Notes: a model not told the origin generated them from the sequence alone. Counted from the stretch's first letter, positions 46,415 through 55,764 are shown. The stretch: DNA of 64,000 nucleotides from Planococcus wigleyi (GCF_014836985.1 NZ_JACSPU010000008.1:1-64000); one strand, 5' to 3'. Made by a program: numbers and translations.

Positions 46415-47332
46415 CTAAATAAAAGGCATTGCTTCCCGCAAAGCCAGGTAACCGGTCGGACTATGATTGGATGGCCGCTGAGCTGTCTCTTCAGTCTCAC
46501 TGCCCTCTTCTTCCTGCCCTCCATCACCATCCTGCTCCTCCGCTTCCATTATCTGTTCGAATGTCAATGGATTCGGTGGCGGCAATTCAAAATCTTCAAC
46601 TGTCCACGTTGCCTGATATTCATCAAAAAACGCATTGGCCATTGCCTGATAGCCAGCCGCATTCGGATGGACGTCAGCTGCATTCGGAATTTTTTCTACA
46701 GCCTCATCGCCGAATGATTGGTCTACGGAAACAAATGTCGCTCCTGCTTTTTCAGCGGAACGTTCCAGAATTTCATTCAGCCGGTCCAGTTGTTTGGCTG
46801 TTCCGGATTTTTGGCTGTCACGGACATGCGGATAAGCGAAATAATAGCCCATCACATAAACATCCGCATTCGGAGAGAGCTCAGTCAGCTCAGCCAAAAT
46901 CAACTCCATATTCTTTCTTGCTTCATTGAGTGCAAAATCTGCCTGGATCTGCTGGAAAGTCAGCGATCCCTGTGCCGGATCGTCTTGGACCAGGCGCAGC
47001 AAATCATTCGCTCCAGCTGAAACGGTAATGAGGTTGGCCGATGCCAACACGCTCTTCGCTTCATCCGACTGGATGCTGTCTAATACGTCAGCTGTTGTAA
47101 ATCCCGGAAACGCCAAATTTTTCGAGTAGAAAGCCATAGGCTGATTGCGTGACAATTCCTGTGCAATCATGTCGGCGTACCCAGCATCTATCTCGCGTTC
47201 AGGTGTTTGCCCTGCCGCCAGCGAATCACCGATAGCGATGTAAGCTGCCGGAATCTTGAGTTCTGCTTGTGCCGAAGCAGTTCCGCTGAAAAGCAGAAGG
47301 CCAGCCACTGCCGCGATCCAATACTTTTTCAT
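46415..47332 (-). CDS. Secreted GDSL/SGNH-hydrolase
   Basis: This 305-residue protein has a signal peptide (MKKYW then a hydrophobic core, cleavage near ASA-QA at 19-23). The catalytic SGNH residues are S37 (IGDSLAAG), G around 77, N109 (SAGAND), and D220/H222 (DVHP). The C-terminal tail after about residue 255 is very acidic (EEQDGDGGQEEEGSETEE). An extracellular lipase/esterase or acylhydrolase is likely. The ATG at 47332 is 6 nt after GAGGTG. Confidence 0.87.
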   Translation of the reverse strand: MKKYWIAAVAGLLLFSGTASAQAELKIPAAYIAIGDSLAAGQTPEREIDAGYADMIAQELSRNQPMAFYSKNLAFPGFTTADVLDSIQSDEAKSVLASANLITVSAGANDLLRLVQDDPAQGSLTFQQIQADFALNEARKNMELILAELTELSPNADVYVMGYYFAYPHVRDSQKSGTAKQLDRLNEILERSAEKAGATFVSVDQSFGDEAVEKIPNAADVHPNAAGYQAMANAFFDEYQATWTVEDFELPPPNPLTFEQIMEAEEQDGDGGQEEEGSETEETAQRPSNHSPTGYLALREAMPFI

Positions 47333-47344
47333 GTCATTCACCTC

Positions 47345-48574
47345 TTAGAATGCCCAATTTCCGTTCCGGAAGATAGGCTCTTTTGAACCATCGGCGGTGA
47401 TTCCATCAATATCCATGTTATCGCTGCCAATCATGAAATCTTCATGGACGATTGATGTGTTCAAACCGATGGCTTCCAGTTGATTACGTTCCAGATCGCG
47501 TGCCCCTTCATAGCAAGTCGGATAAGAGTCGCCGATTGCCAAATGGTTCGAAGCATTTTCATCAAACAAGGTATTGTAGAACAGAATATCGGAATCGGAA
47601 ATTGGCGAATGATGCGGCACCAACGCCACTTCCCCTAAATAAGCCGCTCCTTCATCTGCAGTGATCATTTCATTGAGAAGTTCCTGCCCCGTCTCCGCTT
47701 TAGCTTCAACAATTTTGCCTTTTTCAAAGGTCAGCGTAAACCCATCAATGACATTGCCTTGATAAACCAATGGCTTCGTATTACGGACTTTGCCGTCGAC
47801 TCCATGTTTTAACGGCACCGTATAAACTTCTTCTGTCGGCATATTGGCGATAAACGGATTGCCTTGAGGCGTTTTTGAAGCGCCGGACATCCAAATATGT
47901 TTGTCGGGAAGTTCAATGGTCAATTCTGTGCCAGGTGCAGTGTACTGCAACTTCACATAGCGTTTATCGTTTAATTGAGCAGCGCGCTGTTCCAGCAAAG
48001 CGATATGGTTTTTCCAAGCTTCGACCGCATCACCTTCGCCGATACGCACTGTTTTGAAGATGGCTTGCCATAAGGCGTCCATCTGTTTTTCAGCCGGCAA
48101 ATCCGGAAAGACTTTTTGTGCCCATTTCGGTGAAGGAATAGCGACGATCGACCAAGCCACTTTATCTGTACCGACCGCTTGGCGATAACGCTCCAATGCT
48201 TTGCCGGCAGATTTTTGTGAATCAGCCAGGCGCTTAGTCGGGATGCCTGTCAGCAAATCCGGATCTTCAGCGTCAATCCACAGGAAGGCCCCGCCTGTAT
48301 TGATCACTTCATCGCGTTGAACGACAGACCATTCCGGATATTCCTGAAATGCCTCATCTGGCGCCAATTCGAAATGCGTCCGTGTCAAAACAGGATCTTC
48401 ATAATTGACTTGGACCCGCTTGGCCCCTGCCTCATATGCTTTCTTGACAACCAGGCGTGTGAATTCAAGCGTGTCAGTCGTCGTATTGATTACGATTAAT
48501 TGTCCTTTTTGGACATTCAATCCTACATAAACCGTCAAATCAGCATATTGCTCAAGCTTCTCTTGAAAATTCAT
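47345..48574 (-). CDS. M29 family aminopeptidase, paralogue 2
   Basis: This 409-residue metallo-aminopeptidase parallels the protein at 35546-36778 over its whole length (LNVQKGQL, MPTEEVYTVP, LGEVALVPHHSPIS, NTLFDENASNHLAIG, FRNGNWAF). It overlaps the helicase gene upstream through ATGA, with AAGGGG 8 nt before the ATG, so the helicase and peptidase are co-translated. Confidence 0.9.
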   Translation of the reverse strand: MNFQEKLEQYADLTVYVGLNVQKGQLIVINTTTDTLEFTRLVVKKAYEAGAKRVQVNYEDPVLTRTHFELAPDEAFQEYPEWSVVQRDEVINTGGAFLWIDAEDPDLLTGIPTKRLADSQKSAGKALERYRQAVGTDKVAWSIVAIPSPKWAQKVFPDLPAEKQMDALWQAIFKTVRIGEGDAVEAWKNHIALLEQRAAQLNDKRYVKLQYTAPGTELTIELPDKHIWMSGASKTPQGNPFIANMPTEEVYTVPLKHGVDGKVRNTKPLVYQGNVIDGFTLTFEKGKIVEAKAETGQELLNEMITADEGAAYLGEVALVPHHSPISDSDILFYNTLFDENASNHLAIGDSYPTCYEGARDLERNQLEAIGLNTSIVHEDFMIGSDNMDIDGITADGSKEPIFRNGNWAF

Positions 48575-49731
48575 CGTTTATTCCCCTTTGCAGCAATGGT
48601 TTTGCTGGAACCTTCAATCAGTTTCCCGCCATGAATCACTTTTTGGACAGGCTTGGAAGGCAATTCCTTCGTGAATTTCTTGTAATGGCGTTCATCGGAA
48701 TAAGCCAGCAAAGTCAATACTTCGCCATCTGCTCCCGCTCTTCCGGTTCTGCCTGAACGATGCAGGTATTGCTCAACTGTTTGCGGTACATCGACATGGA
48801 TGACATGCGTCACTTTATCGATATCCAAACCGCGCGCTGCTACTTCTGTCGCAATCAATACAGCAACTTCACCTTTGCGGAAAGCATCCAAGGCTTTTTT
48901 GCGTTCATCTTTTTTCATTTCAGAATGCAAGGTCACGATTTTCGCATCGCGGAATTTCAGTTTATTTTCCTTCATCAGCAATTGGTCCAGGTTATTGACG
49001 AATGCCAAGCCTTTCATGCCGGGAATATGCGACAGGCTGCGCAGCATTTCTGTCTTATCACGCTCATCCACTTTGATGAATGAATGCATCACTTTTCCAA
49101 GCATCGGCAAATCTTCAGCCGTTACCTGCAGACGTGTAGGATGCTGCATCAACCGTTCCGCCACCAATTCTATTTCTTCGGTGATTGTAGCAGATACCAG
49201 CACCAATTGGCGTTCATGCTGAGTTTTTTCAATCAGATCTTTCATGATGCCCCGGTGTTCGCGCGCCATCAACTGATCTCCTTCATCCAGCACCAATATC
49301 CGGATTTCATGCATTTTCAGTTTTTTGGATTTCACCAATTCATTCAAACGTCCAGGCGTCCCTACGACAATCGTCGGTTTTTTCTTCAACTTCTCCAATT
49401 GGCGCTGCATATTTGCCCCGCCAATCAATTGCGTAACGGTGACATCCGTACCTTCTGTCCACTCACGCAATACGTTGACGATCTGCATGGACAATTCCTG
49501 CGACGGTGCGACGATCATTGCCTGGATTGCCTGTTTTTCAGGGTTGACGCGCTCCAGGATCGGCAATACATAAGCCAATGTTTTACCCGATCCGGTCGGT
49601 GATTCAGCAACGATATCATTGCCTGCCAACATTTCCGGAATCATCTGTTCCTGGATCGGCATAGCCGTTTCAAATCCAGCTTTTTCCCATTTTTCTTGCC
49701 ACATCGGGCTTAATTCATTTACAAAAGTCAT
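48571..49731 (-). CDS. DEAD-box RNA helicase (YfmL/CshC-like), DEGD variant
   Basis: This 386-residue SF2 helicase has only the two RecA domains. SPTGSGKT (44-51) is Walker A, motif II reads DEGD (149-152) instead of DEAD, and SAT (180-182), RGLDID and HRSGRTGR are intact. It lacks the long C-terminal extensions of CshA/DbpA. By size it fits YfmL, a helicase tied to ribosome assembly. The ATG at 49731 is 8 nt after AAGGTGG. Confidence 0.88.
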   Translation of the reverse strand: MTFVNELSPMWQEKWEKAGFETAMPIQEQMIPEMLAGNDIVAESPTGSGKTLAYVLPILERVNPEKQAIQAMIVAPSQELSMQIVNVLREWTEGTDVTVTQLIGGANMQRQLEKLKKKPTIVVGTPGRLNELVKSKKLKMHEIRILVLDEGDQLMAREHRGIMKDLIEKTQHERQLVLVSATITEEIELVAERLMQHPTRLQVTAEDLPMLGKVMHSFIKVDERDKTEMLRSLSHIPGMKGLAFVNNLDQLLMKENKLKFRDAKIVTLHSEMKKDERKKALDAFRKGEVAVLIATEVAARGLDIDKVTHVIHVDVPQTVEQYLHRSGRTGRAGADGEVLTLLAYSDERHYKKFTKELPSKPVQKVIHGGKLIEGSSKTIAAKGNKR

Positions 49732-49800
49732 CTGCGATTCCACCTTCTTTTCAATGCTTTTAGTGTACCATATTTGGTGTTCTGTCGCCTTTTTCACGCA

Positions 49801-49832
49801 AGAAAAACCAGTCCGCAAAAGGACTGGCTCAG
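49801..49832 (-). terminator. Terminator of the DHA2 pump gene
   Basis: On the minus strand, AGCCAGTCC, TTTTGC, GGACTGGTTTTTCTT. Confidence 0.8.
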
Positions 49833-49836
49833 TTGA

Positions 49837-51306
49837 TTATTCAGTTACTTCTTTTTGTCGGTAGACGATCTCTTTTTCCGTCTCAGTGACAGGACGTACC
49901 GGCTTCTTAATGAAGAAAGACAGCACTAATGCCACTAACGCGATAAAAGTGGAAACGAAAAATGAGAAGTTGATGCCATCCAGCATAGCCAAGTTCATGA
50001 TGCTTTCAGGAGCTGTTCCGGCCGCCGCCAGCTCTTTCGCTGTCGACTCCGTTCGTGTGTTCATCACGGTAATAAGGAAAGCTGAACCGACCGCACCCGC
50101 AACTTGCTGCAAGGTATTGTTGATGGCCGTTCCATGCGGATAAGCTTTCATCGGCAACGTATTCAACCCATTTGTCATGACCGGCATCATGACCATAGAA
50201 ATACCGAGCATGCGCAACGTGTAAATCATCATGATGCTAAGGTAGCTGGAATCCAGGCTCAACTGGCTGAACATGAACGTCGTCAGCACAACAATCGCCA
50301 AGCCGGGAATGGCCAACACTTTTGCGCCGAATCGGTCAAATAACCGGCCGGTGACTGGAGACATGAAGCCCATAACCAGTGCACCTGGCAGCATCAGCAA
50401 GCCTGAATCGATCGGCGAAATGCCTTTGATGGTCTGAATGTAAATTGGCATCAGGATCATCGCTGAAAACATGGACATGGAAATGGCCACTGAAATCGCT
50501 GATGACAATGCGAACATTGGGTATTTATAAATCCGGATTTCCAATAGAGGCTTATCCAGTTTCAATTGGCGGAAACCGAAAATAACGAGTGAAATAACAC
50601 CAACAGCAATGGTCACCATAACAACCGGATCGGTCCAGCCCATCGTACCCGCTGAACTAAATCCGTACAATACCCCGCCAAACCCTAAACTGGAAAGAGC
50701 CAACGACGCTTTATCAAGCGATATCTCTCTGTCTTGGAATGTCAGGTTCTTTAATTTGAAGATCCCTAATGTTAATGGAATCAATGCCACTGGCAGGACG
50801 ATCCAGAAAAGCACACGCCATGAGTAATGTTCGACAATAAATCCGGAAAGGGTCGGCCCGATTGCAGGCGCAACGACCATAACAAGTCCGAATACGCCCA
50901 TTGCGGATCCACGTTTTTCAACCGGAAATGCTGCAAGCATGACGTTCATCAATAACGGCATCATTAAAGCAGATCCGGCAGCTTGAATCATGCGCCCTGC
51001 CAGCAATACGCTGAATACAGGAGCCACTGCGGCCAATAGCGTTCCGAGTGCAAACAAGGACATCGCTACGATGAAAATTGAGCGGTTGGAATACCGCTGG
51101 ATCAAATAGGCACTGGCTGGAATCAGAATTCCGTTGACCAGCATATAGCCCGTAACTAGCCACTGCGCTGTCGATGCATCGATCCCCAGATCAAGCATAA
51201 TTTCAGGCAATGCTATATTCAATAAAGTTTGGTTAAAAATTGCTACGAACGCTCCCGTAAAGAGAATGGCTATAATGCCATAAGGCGTTTTTTTCTGTTC
51301 TTTCAT
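49837..51306 (-). CDS. DHA2 family multidrug MFS transporter (14 TM)
   Basis: This 489-residue exporter is of the EmrB/QacA/LmrB class with 14 predicted helices. The antiporter motif C-like GPTLSGFIVEHYSWRVLF and the motif TAQWLVTGYMLVNGILIPASAYL are present. It is likely a proton-driven drug exporter. The ATG at 51306 is 10 nt after GGAGG. It is divergent from a TetR regulator with which it shares an operator region. Confidence 0.88.
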   Translation of the reverse strand: MKEQKKTPYGIIAILFTGAFVAIFNQTLLNIALPEIMLDLGIDASTAQWLVTGYMLVNGILIPASAYLIQRYSNRSIFIVAMSLFALGTLLAAVAPVFSVLLAGRMIQAAGSALMMPLLMNVMLAAFPVEKRGSAMGVFGLVMVVAPAIGPTLSGFIVEHYSWRVLFWIVLPVALIPLTLGIFKLKNLTFQDREISLDKASLALSSLGFGGVLYGFSSAGTMGWTDPVVMVTIAVGVISLVIFGFRQLKLDKPLLEIRIYKYPMFALSSAISVAISMSMFSAMILMPIYIQTIKGISPIDSGLLMLPGALVMGFMSPVTGRLFDRFGAKVLAIPGLAIVVLTTFMFSQLSLDSSYLSIMMIYTLRMLGISMVMMPVMTNGLNTLPMKAYPHGTAINNTLQQVAGAVGSAFLITVMNTRTESTAKELAAAGTAPESIMNLAMLDGINFSFFVSTFIALVALVLSFFIKKPVRPVTETEKEIVYRQKEVTE

Positions 51307-51363
51307 CTTTGTGTTTCCTCCGTAAATGGTGCTCTTTATTTTTTTCTCTTTCTCCATTGCATT

Positions 51364-51392
51364 ATTCTATACCGCCTGTATATTTTTTTCAA
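51364..51392 (-). promoter_or_regulatory. Promoter of the DHA2 pump, overlapped by an operator-like palindrome
   Basis: On the minus strand: TTGAAA (51387-51392), 17 bp, TAGAAT (51364-51369). The palindrome TATAC-cgcct-GTATA (51368-51382) covers the -10 and spacer, an ideal repressor site. Confidence 0.6.
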
Positions 51393-51419
51393 GCATTTTA
51401 TCCGATAAAGTTAAAAACA

Positions 51420-51448
51420 TTGATATATAAGTGTTTTGAAGTTATCAT
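51420..51448 (+). promoter_or_regulatory. Promoter of the TetR gene
   Basis: TTGATA (51420-51425), 17 bp, TATCAT (51443-51448). A second TATACCG-like half site, in opposite orientation (CGGTATA, 51462-51468), lies just downstream of the expected start. Confidence 0.5.
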
Positions 51449-51480
51449 AACAGTAGACTATCGGTATAAAGGTGAGGTAT

Positions 51481-52341
51481 ATGAATCCTAAAAAACAGCA
51501 AATCCTAAATGCAGCGTATGAACTTTTCATCAATAAAGGCTATAATTCTTCTTCTATCCAAGACATATTGGATGAAGCGAATGTATCGAAAGGGACTTTT
51601 TACAATTACTTCGGATCCAAAGCAGAGTGCCTTATGGCCATCATGGATTCGATTGGCAGTGAAATCAGGCAGCGGCGAATGGCAGCTGCTGTCGGCAAGC
51701 AAGCCAATGATCCGGAAGTATTGGCGGAGCAATTGTTCATCCGCATCAAACTCAACCTTGAAAAAAATCTCTTTTCTCTCTATGAAAGCATCTTCTATTC
51801 ACAAGAACCGGAATTGAAATCCTTTTCTATTAAACAGTACTCTTTGGAAATGGAATGGATTTCTTCACGTATCATCGATGTTTTCGGCAAAGAAGCGGCT
51901 CCCTATGCACTGGAAAATGCAGCATTTGTACACGGTTATGTCCAGCAGCTGATTCATATCTGGCGTCTTGTATCCGAAGATGCACTGCCGGCAGACAAGC
52001 TTTCTTCTTTCGTCATCCGGAGGCTGCAGGCGACCATCGCACTCCAAATAGCGGCTAAAGATACATTTATCGGCAACTTGAAATTGCCGCTTGCTAAATC
52101 TGCCGACAACATCGAATTAGAGGAACTGTCTCCAATGTTGGCAACATACGCCGAGAAATTGAAAAAACAGAAGAACACGCAACAGCTCGTGCAATTTTTG
52201 GCAACTGAGCTGGCTGCGGAAACTCCAAGAAAAGCACTGATCGAAAGTGTCCTTACCACGTTGGCTAATGATGACCGGACTGAAGCTGAATTGTCGATTA
52301 TGATTGAACAGGTGTGGAAACATTTAGATGAAATTGCATAA
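51481..52341 (+). CDS. TetR/AcrR family transcriptional regulator
   Basis: This 286-residue regulator has an N-terminal TetR helix-turn-helix (residues 5-50; YNSSSIQDILDEANVSKGTFYNYFGSK) and a long ligand-binding half, larger than usual TetR proteins (about 200). Divergent placement and matching half-sites suggest it represses the DHA2 pump and itself. The ATG at 51481 has AAGGTG 6 nt upstream. Confidence 0.88.
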   Translation: MNPKKQQILNAAYELFINKGYNSSSIQDILDEANVSKGTFYNYFGSKAECLMAIMDSIGSEIRQRRMAAAVGKQANDPEVLAEQLFIRIKLNLEKNLFSLYESIFYSQEPELKSFSIKQYSLEMEWISSRIIDVFGKEAAPYALENAAFVHGYVQQLIHIWRLVSEDALPADKLSSFVIRRLQATIALQIAAKDTFIGNLKLPLAKSADNIELEELSPMLATYAEKLKKQKNTQQLVQFLATELAAETPRKALIESVLTTLANDDRTEAELSIMIEQVWKHLDEIA

Positions 52342-52374
52342 AAAAGCAGCGCCTGTTAAGGACGCTGCTTTTTT
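52340..52374. terminator. Bidirectional terminator, tetR/amidase
   Basis: AAAAAAGCAGCG, loop, CGCTGCTTTTTT. Confidence 0.85.
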
Positions 52375-53823
52375 CTATGGTTTTCGCCGTCCTTTGACGG
52401 CTTGTTCAAATGCATATGCGTATTCAATCAGTGTCGGTTCGCTGAATGCTTGGCCAGCAAACGTAATACCAAAAGGCTCACCCGATGGACTAAAGCCAAA
52501 AGGCACTGTAATTGATGGGAAGCCTGCAGCCGCACCTATGTTGCAGCCAAAATCCTGCGGCAATACCAACGCATCCACACCGATATTCTCCAGGACATTC
52601 TTCATTCCACGCTCTGCCGCCAAAAAGCGGTTGCGTTCCAATGCTTCGACGTATTCTCTTTCCGTTAGCATGCCGCTCATCCCATTAGCCTGCTCCAGTA
52701 AATTCTGTCCAAACTTCAGCATTTTCTCTGCATGCTCATTATTGAAAGCGATGACATCATCCAAGGAACGAATTCGTTGGTCCGGATTGGACTTCGCCAA
52801 ATACGCATTCAAGTTCGCCTTGAATTCATGCAGCAACACCGCAAATCCAAGGTCTTCCTGCTCGACGCCCAGATCAACTTCGTCTACGATTTCCGCACCG
52901 CATTCACGAAGCGCATCCAACGCCTGTTCAAAAAGCTCAGCCTGTTCATCATTGATTTCTTTAAACAGCCCTCTCGCTACACCCAATGCAACACCTTGAA
53001 GCCCGTCTTTCCTCATATGGCTGCGCCAGTCATAATCCTCAAACTGAGCCGCAAATGCTGTAATCTTGTCTTCCGGATCGATGCCAATGATGACTTCCAA
53101 AAGCGCTACAGCATCTGCTACAGTCCGCCCTAAAGGACCTGGAACATCCTGTGTATGAGACAACGGGATGACGCCGCTGCGGCTCACCAACCCGACGGTG
53201 GGCTTGATTCCGACCAAACTGTTTTGTGCAGCGGGATTAATGATCGATCCCGACGTTTCTGTTCCGATTGCGCCCGCCGCCAAATTCGAAGCGACAGCTG
53301 CGGCGGACCCTGAACTTGAACCGCCCACGTCAAATTCACCATATGGATTTTTCACTTGTCCGCCTCTCGAGCTATAGCCATTGGTCATTTTATCGGACAT
53401 AAAATTCGCCCATTCCGTCATATTGGTTTTGCCGAGAATCACGGCACCCGCCTGGCGCAATTTTTCCACCACTTTGGCATCTTTTAGAGCATAATGATCC
53501 TTCAATGCTAAAGACCCTGCACTGGTATGCATCTTATCACAGGTGTCCATATTGTCTTTCACCAAGACCGGAATGCCGTGCAGAGCGGAACGCGGACCGG
53601 TTTGCCGGCGCTCAAAGTCAAGCGCTTGCGCAGTCAGCAAAGCATCCGGATTCATCTCCAGTACAGCGTCTGTATTTTTGTCTCGTAACGAAATATTTTC
53701 TTTATACATGAGAACAAGTTCTTCGGAAGTGAGCTTCCCTTTGTCCATCGCCTCCTGCATTTCCTCGATTGTCATTTCATCAAGCCGTTCCTGGCGGTAG
53801 CTTTCCAATTCTTTATTGTGCAT
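52375..53823 (-). CDS. Amidase-signature family amidase
   Basis: This 482-residue serine amidase has the K-S-S triad K89 (PVLVKDN), S169 (DVGGSSSGS) and S193 (GTETSGSI), with the glycine-rich signature between. It is distinct from GatA at 62318 and not beside gatB or gatC, so it probably hydrolyses a small amide or aryl amide. GGAGG is 8 nt before the ATG. Confidence 0.88.
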   Translation of the reverse strand: MHNKELESYRQERLDEMTIEEMQEAMDKGKLTSEELVLMYKENISLRDKNTDAVLEMNPDALLTAQALDFERRQTGPRSALHGIPVLVKDNMDTCDKMHTSAGSLALKDHYALKDAKVVEKLRQAGAVILGKTNMTEWANFMSDKMTNGYSSRGGQVKNPYGEFDVGGSSSGSAAAVASNLAAGAIGTETSGSIINPAAQNSLVGIKPTVGLVSRSGVIPLSHTQDVPGPLGRTVADAVALLEVIIGIDPEDKITAFAAQFEDYDWRSHMRKDGLQGVALGVARGLFKEINDEQAELFEQALDALRECGAEIVDEVDLGVEQEDLGFAVLLHEFKANLNAYLAKSNPDQRIRSLDDVIAFNNEHAEKMLKFGQNLLEQANGMSGMLTEREYVEALERNRFLAAERGMKNVLENIGVDALVLPQDFGCNIGAAAGFPSITVPFGFSPSGEPFGITFAGQAFSEPTLIEYAYAFEQAVKGRRKP

Positions 53824-53854
53824 GGATTCTTCCTCCCATTTATATAAGGCATTG

Positions 53855-53880
53855 AAAAAAGCCGGAATCAGCCGGCTTGG
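53855..53880 (-). terminator. Terminator of the small FbpA-like gene
   Basis: On the minus strand, GCCGG, CTGATT, CCGGCTTTTTT. It overlaps the last codons of the gene. Confidence 0.7.
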
Positions 53881-54032
53881 TCAGTCTCTGTATAGGTTTT
53901 CATTAATTCATAGAGTGAGGTTTCATACAGCTGGCGTCCGTTGATCTTGAACACGTTCTTTTCGACCAGTCCCTGAATGATGGTTTCACGTTTATCCGTG
54001 AATTTTGACTCGGGTATCTGCACCATTTTCAT
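53868..54032 (-). CDS. Small Fur-regulated-basic-protein-like protein (FbpA family?)
   Basis: This 54-residue protein contains FKINGRQLYETSLYELMKTY, reminiscent of the FbpA domain (K/N-x-QLYELTLSELE). In B. subtilis FbpA is a Fur-controlled partner in iron-sparing. I see no clear Fur box upstream. The ATG at 54032 has GGAG 6 nt upstream. Family assignment is by recall of the motif and is moderate. Confidence 0.6.
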   Translation of the reverse strand: MKMVQIPESKFTDKRETIIQGLVEKNVFKINGRQLYETSLYELMKTYTETDQAG

Positions 54033-54075
54033 CGTTCTCTCCTTCTTGATGTATTCTCTTGTCTTTACCCTCCGC

Positions 54076-54104
54076 TCTATACGGTTAAAACCTGTTAACA
54101 TCAA
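54076..54104 (-). promoter_or_regulatory. Promoter of the FbpA-like gene
   Basis: On the minus strand: TTGATG (54099-54104), 17 bp, TATAGA (54076-54081), about 45 bp before the start. Confidence 0.5.
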
Positions 54105-54130
54105 ATTAGCCTATTTTAACCAAAAAGTTG

Positions 54131-54168
54131 AAAAGAGCCCGATCAGCTTTAATAGCTGATCGGGCTCA
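54131..54168 (-). terminator. Terminator of rlmCD
   Basis: On the minus strand, GAGCCCGATCAGCT, ATTAA, AGCTGATCGGGCTCTTTTC. Confidence 0.88.
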
Positions 54169-54174
54169 CTCCAT

Positions 54175-55539
54175 TTATTCTGCCAACTCCAGCCACGCCA
54201 CTGCTTCGCAATGAGTGGACTGAGGGAACATATCGACGGGCTGCACTTCTTTTGTGCGGTAGCCGCCGTCTTCCAATATGCGCAGATCACGTGCCAATGT
54301 TGCCGGATTGCAGGATACATAAACCACACGTGTCGGGCGCTGCTTAAGGATCGTCCGCAGCAGCTGCTCATCACAGCCTTTGCGCGGAGGGTCAACAACC
54401 AAGACATCCGCTTTCTTGCCTTCTTTGTACCAGCGCGGAATGACTTGTTCGGCTGGTCCGGCTTCAAACAAAGTGTTAGACAAACCGTTTAATTCCGCAT
54501 TGCGTTTGGCATCTTCTATCGCTTGGGGCACAATTTCAACCCCCATCACGAATTCAGCCTGTTGCGCAAGGAACAAGGAAATGGTCCCGATTCCGCAATA
54601 TGCGTCGATTACCGTTTCTTTTCCGGTTAATTGAGCGTATTCCAAAGCTTGGCCATAGAGAACTTCTGTTTGTTCAGGATTGATCTGGTAGAATGAACGC
54701 GCAGAAATCTCAAAACGCACATCGCCGATTTGGTCTTCTATTACATCTTTGCCCCAAAGCGTCAGGGTTTCAGCGCCAAAAATGACATTGGTTTTTTCGC
54801 TATTGATGTTTTGGACAATTGATGTCACTTCCGGAACAGTCGCCTGAATCAATTCAATGGCATGTGCCGCTTGAGGGAATTTCTTTTTCTTGGTTACCAG
54901 AACCACCATGATTTCCCCAGTAGCACGCGCTTTTCGGACCACTACATGGCGAAGCATGCCGCGGTGCGTTGCTTCCTCATAAGGCTCAATGCCCATTTCA
55001 GCCAAACTCTTTTTGAGTGACACCATTATAGCGTCGGCTTCCGGTGTCTGGATCAGGCAGATATCCGTGTCGGCAATGTCATGCGAACGCGGCTGATAAA
55101 ATCCAGCAACTACTTTGCCATCTTGTGTGCCAAATGGAATCTGGGACTTATTGCGGTAGCGCCATGGATGTTCCATCCCTTTTACAGGATGTACCGGCAC
55201 GTCCGGCAATTTGCCGATCCGTGTGATGGCATCGCGCACCAATTTTTGTTTGAAGGTCATTTGCCCTTCATAGGACAGATGCTGAATCTGGCAGCCTCCG
55301 CACGTGTCGAAGACCGGGCAAGGAGCTGTAACACGAAAAGGCGATGACTGTTTTATTTCAATAAGCTTTGCAAAGCCATAGGATTTCAACGTCTTCAAAA
55401 CGTGCACAACTACGTCTTCCCCCGGCAACGCGCCTGGGACGAACAACGGGTAGCCTTCTACTTTCGCTACGCCTGCACCGTCATGCGTCAAATCTTCTAC
55501 ATGGACCGTTATCCGGTCATTTTTATTTACTGGTTTCAA
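54175..55539 (-). CDS. rlmCD: 23S rRNA (uracil(747)-C5/uracil(1939)-C5)-methyltransferase RlmCD
   Basis: This 454-residue protein has an N-terminal TRAM domain, Fe-S cysteines CPVFDTCGGC plus DICLIQ, SAM motif VIDAYCGIGTISLF, VDPPRKGC and catalytic Cys in VSCNPATLA. It resembles YefA/RlmCD more than does the paralogue at 21234. It also lies in the gatCAB-dgkB-rlmCD neighbourhood of B. subtilis. The start is TTG at 55539, 8 nt after GGAG; a GTG at 55548 is part of the SD region. Confidence 0.9.
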   Translation of the reverse strand: MKPVNKNDRITVHVEDLTHDGAGVAKVEGYPLFVPGALPGEDVVVHVLKTLKSYGFAKLIEIKQSSPFRVTAPCPVFDTCGGCQIQHLSYEGQMTFKQKLVRDAITRIGKLPDVPVHPVKGMEHPWRYRNKSQIPFGTQDGKVVAGFYQPRSHDIADTDICLIQTPEADAIMVSLKKSLAEMGIEPYEEATHRGMLRHVVVRKARATGEIMVVLVTKKKKFPQAAHAIELIQATVPEVTSIVQNINSEKTNVIFGAETLTLWGKDVIEDQIGDVRFEISARSFYQINPEQTEVLYGQALEYAQLTGKETVIDAYCGIGTISLFLAQQAEFVMGVEIVPQAIEDAKRNAELNGLSNTLFEAGPAEQVIPRWYKEGKKADVLVVDPPRKGCDEQLLRTILKQRPTRVVYVSCNPATLARDLRILEDGGYRTKEVQPVDMFPQSTHCEAVAWLELAE

Positions 55540-55582
55540 AAAGTTCACTCCATTTCACATTTACTTATCATACAACAAGAAA

Positions 55583-55699
55583 AGAAAAAGTGCCCGTCTT
55601 AAATTCGACAGGCATAAGACATTCTAGCGAAGCGGTGTTTTTCAGCCACACTGCTGAAGTGGCTTATAACCTTAGAATTTAGGCATTAAAGTCCAGACA
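55583..55699 (+). repeat. Degenerate palindromic repeat unit D
   Basis: This is a decayed copy of the A/B/C repeat: AGAAAAAGTGCCCGTC..., AAATTC/GAATTT, GGCATAAG/CTTATAACC, GCGAAGCGGTG and final GTCCAGACA. It lies between rlmCD and cydS, in the orientation opposite to both genes. Confidence 0.65.
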
Positions 55700-55729
55700 G
55701 GAATCAAGAACTAAAACTCTATTTAAACA

Positions 55730-55763
55730 GAAAAAACGCGGCAGGCAAAGGCCTGCGCGCGTC
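55730..55763 (-). terminator. Terminator of the cyd operon
   Basis: On the minus strand, ACGCGCGCAGGC, CTTT, GCCTGCCGCGTTTTTT, directly after cydS. Confidence 0.82.
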
Positions 55764-55764
55764 T

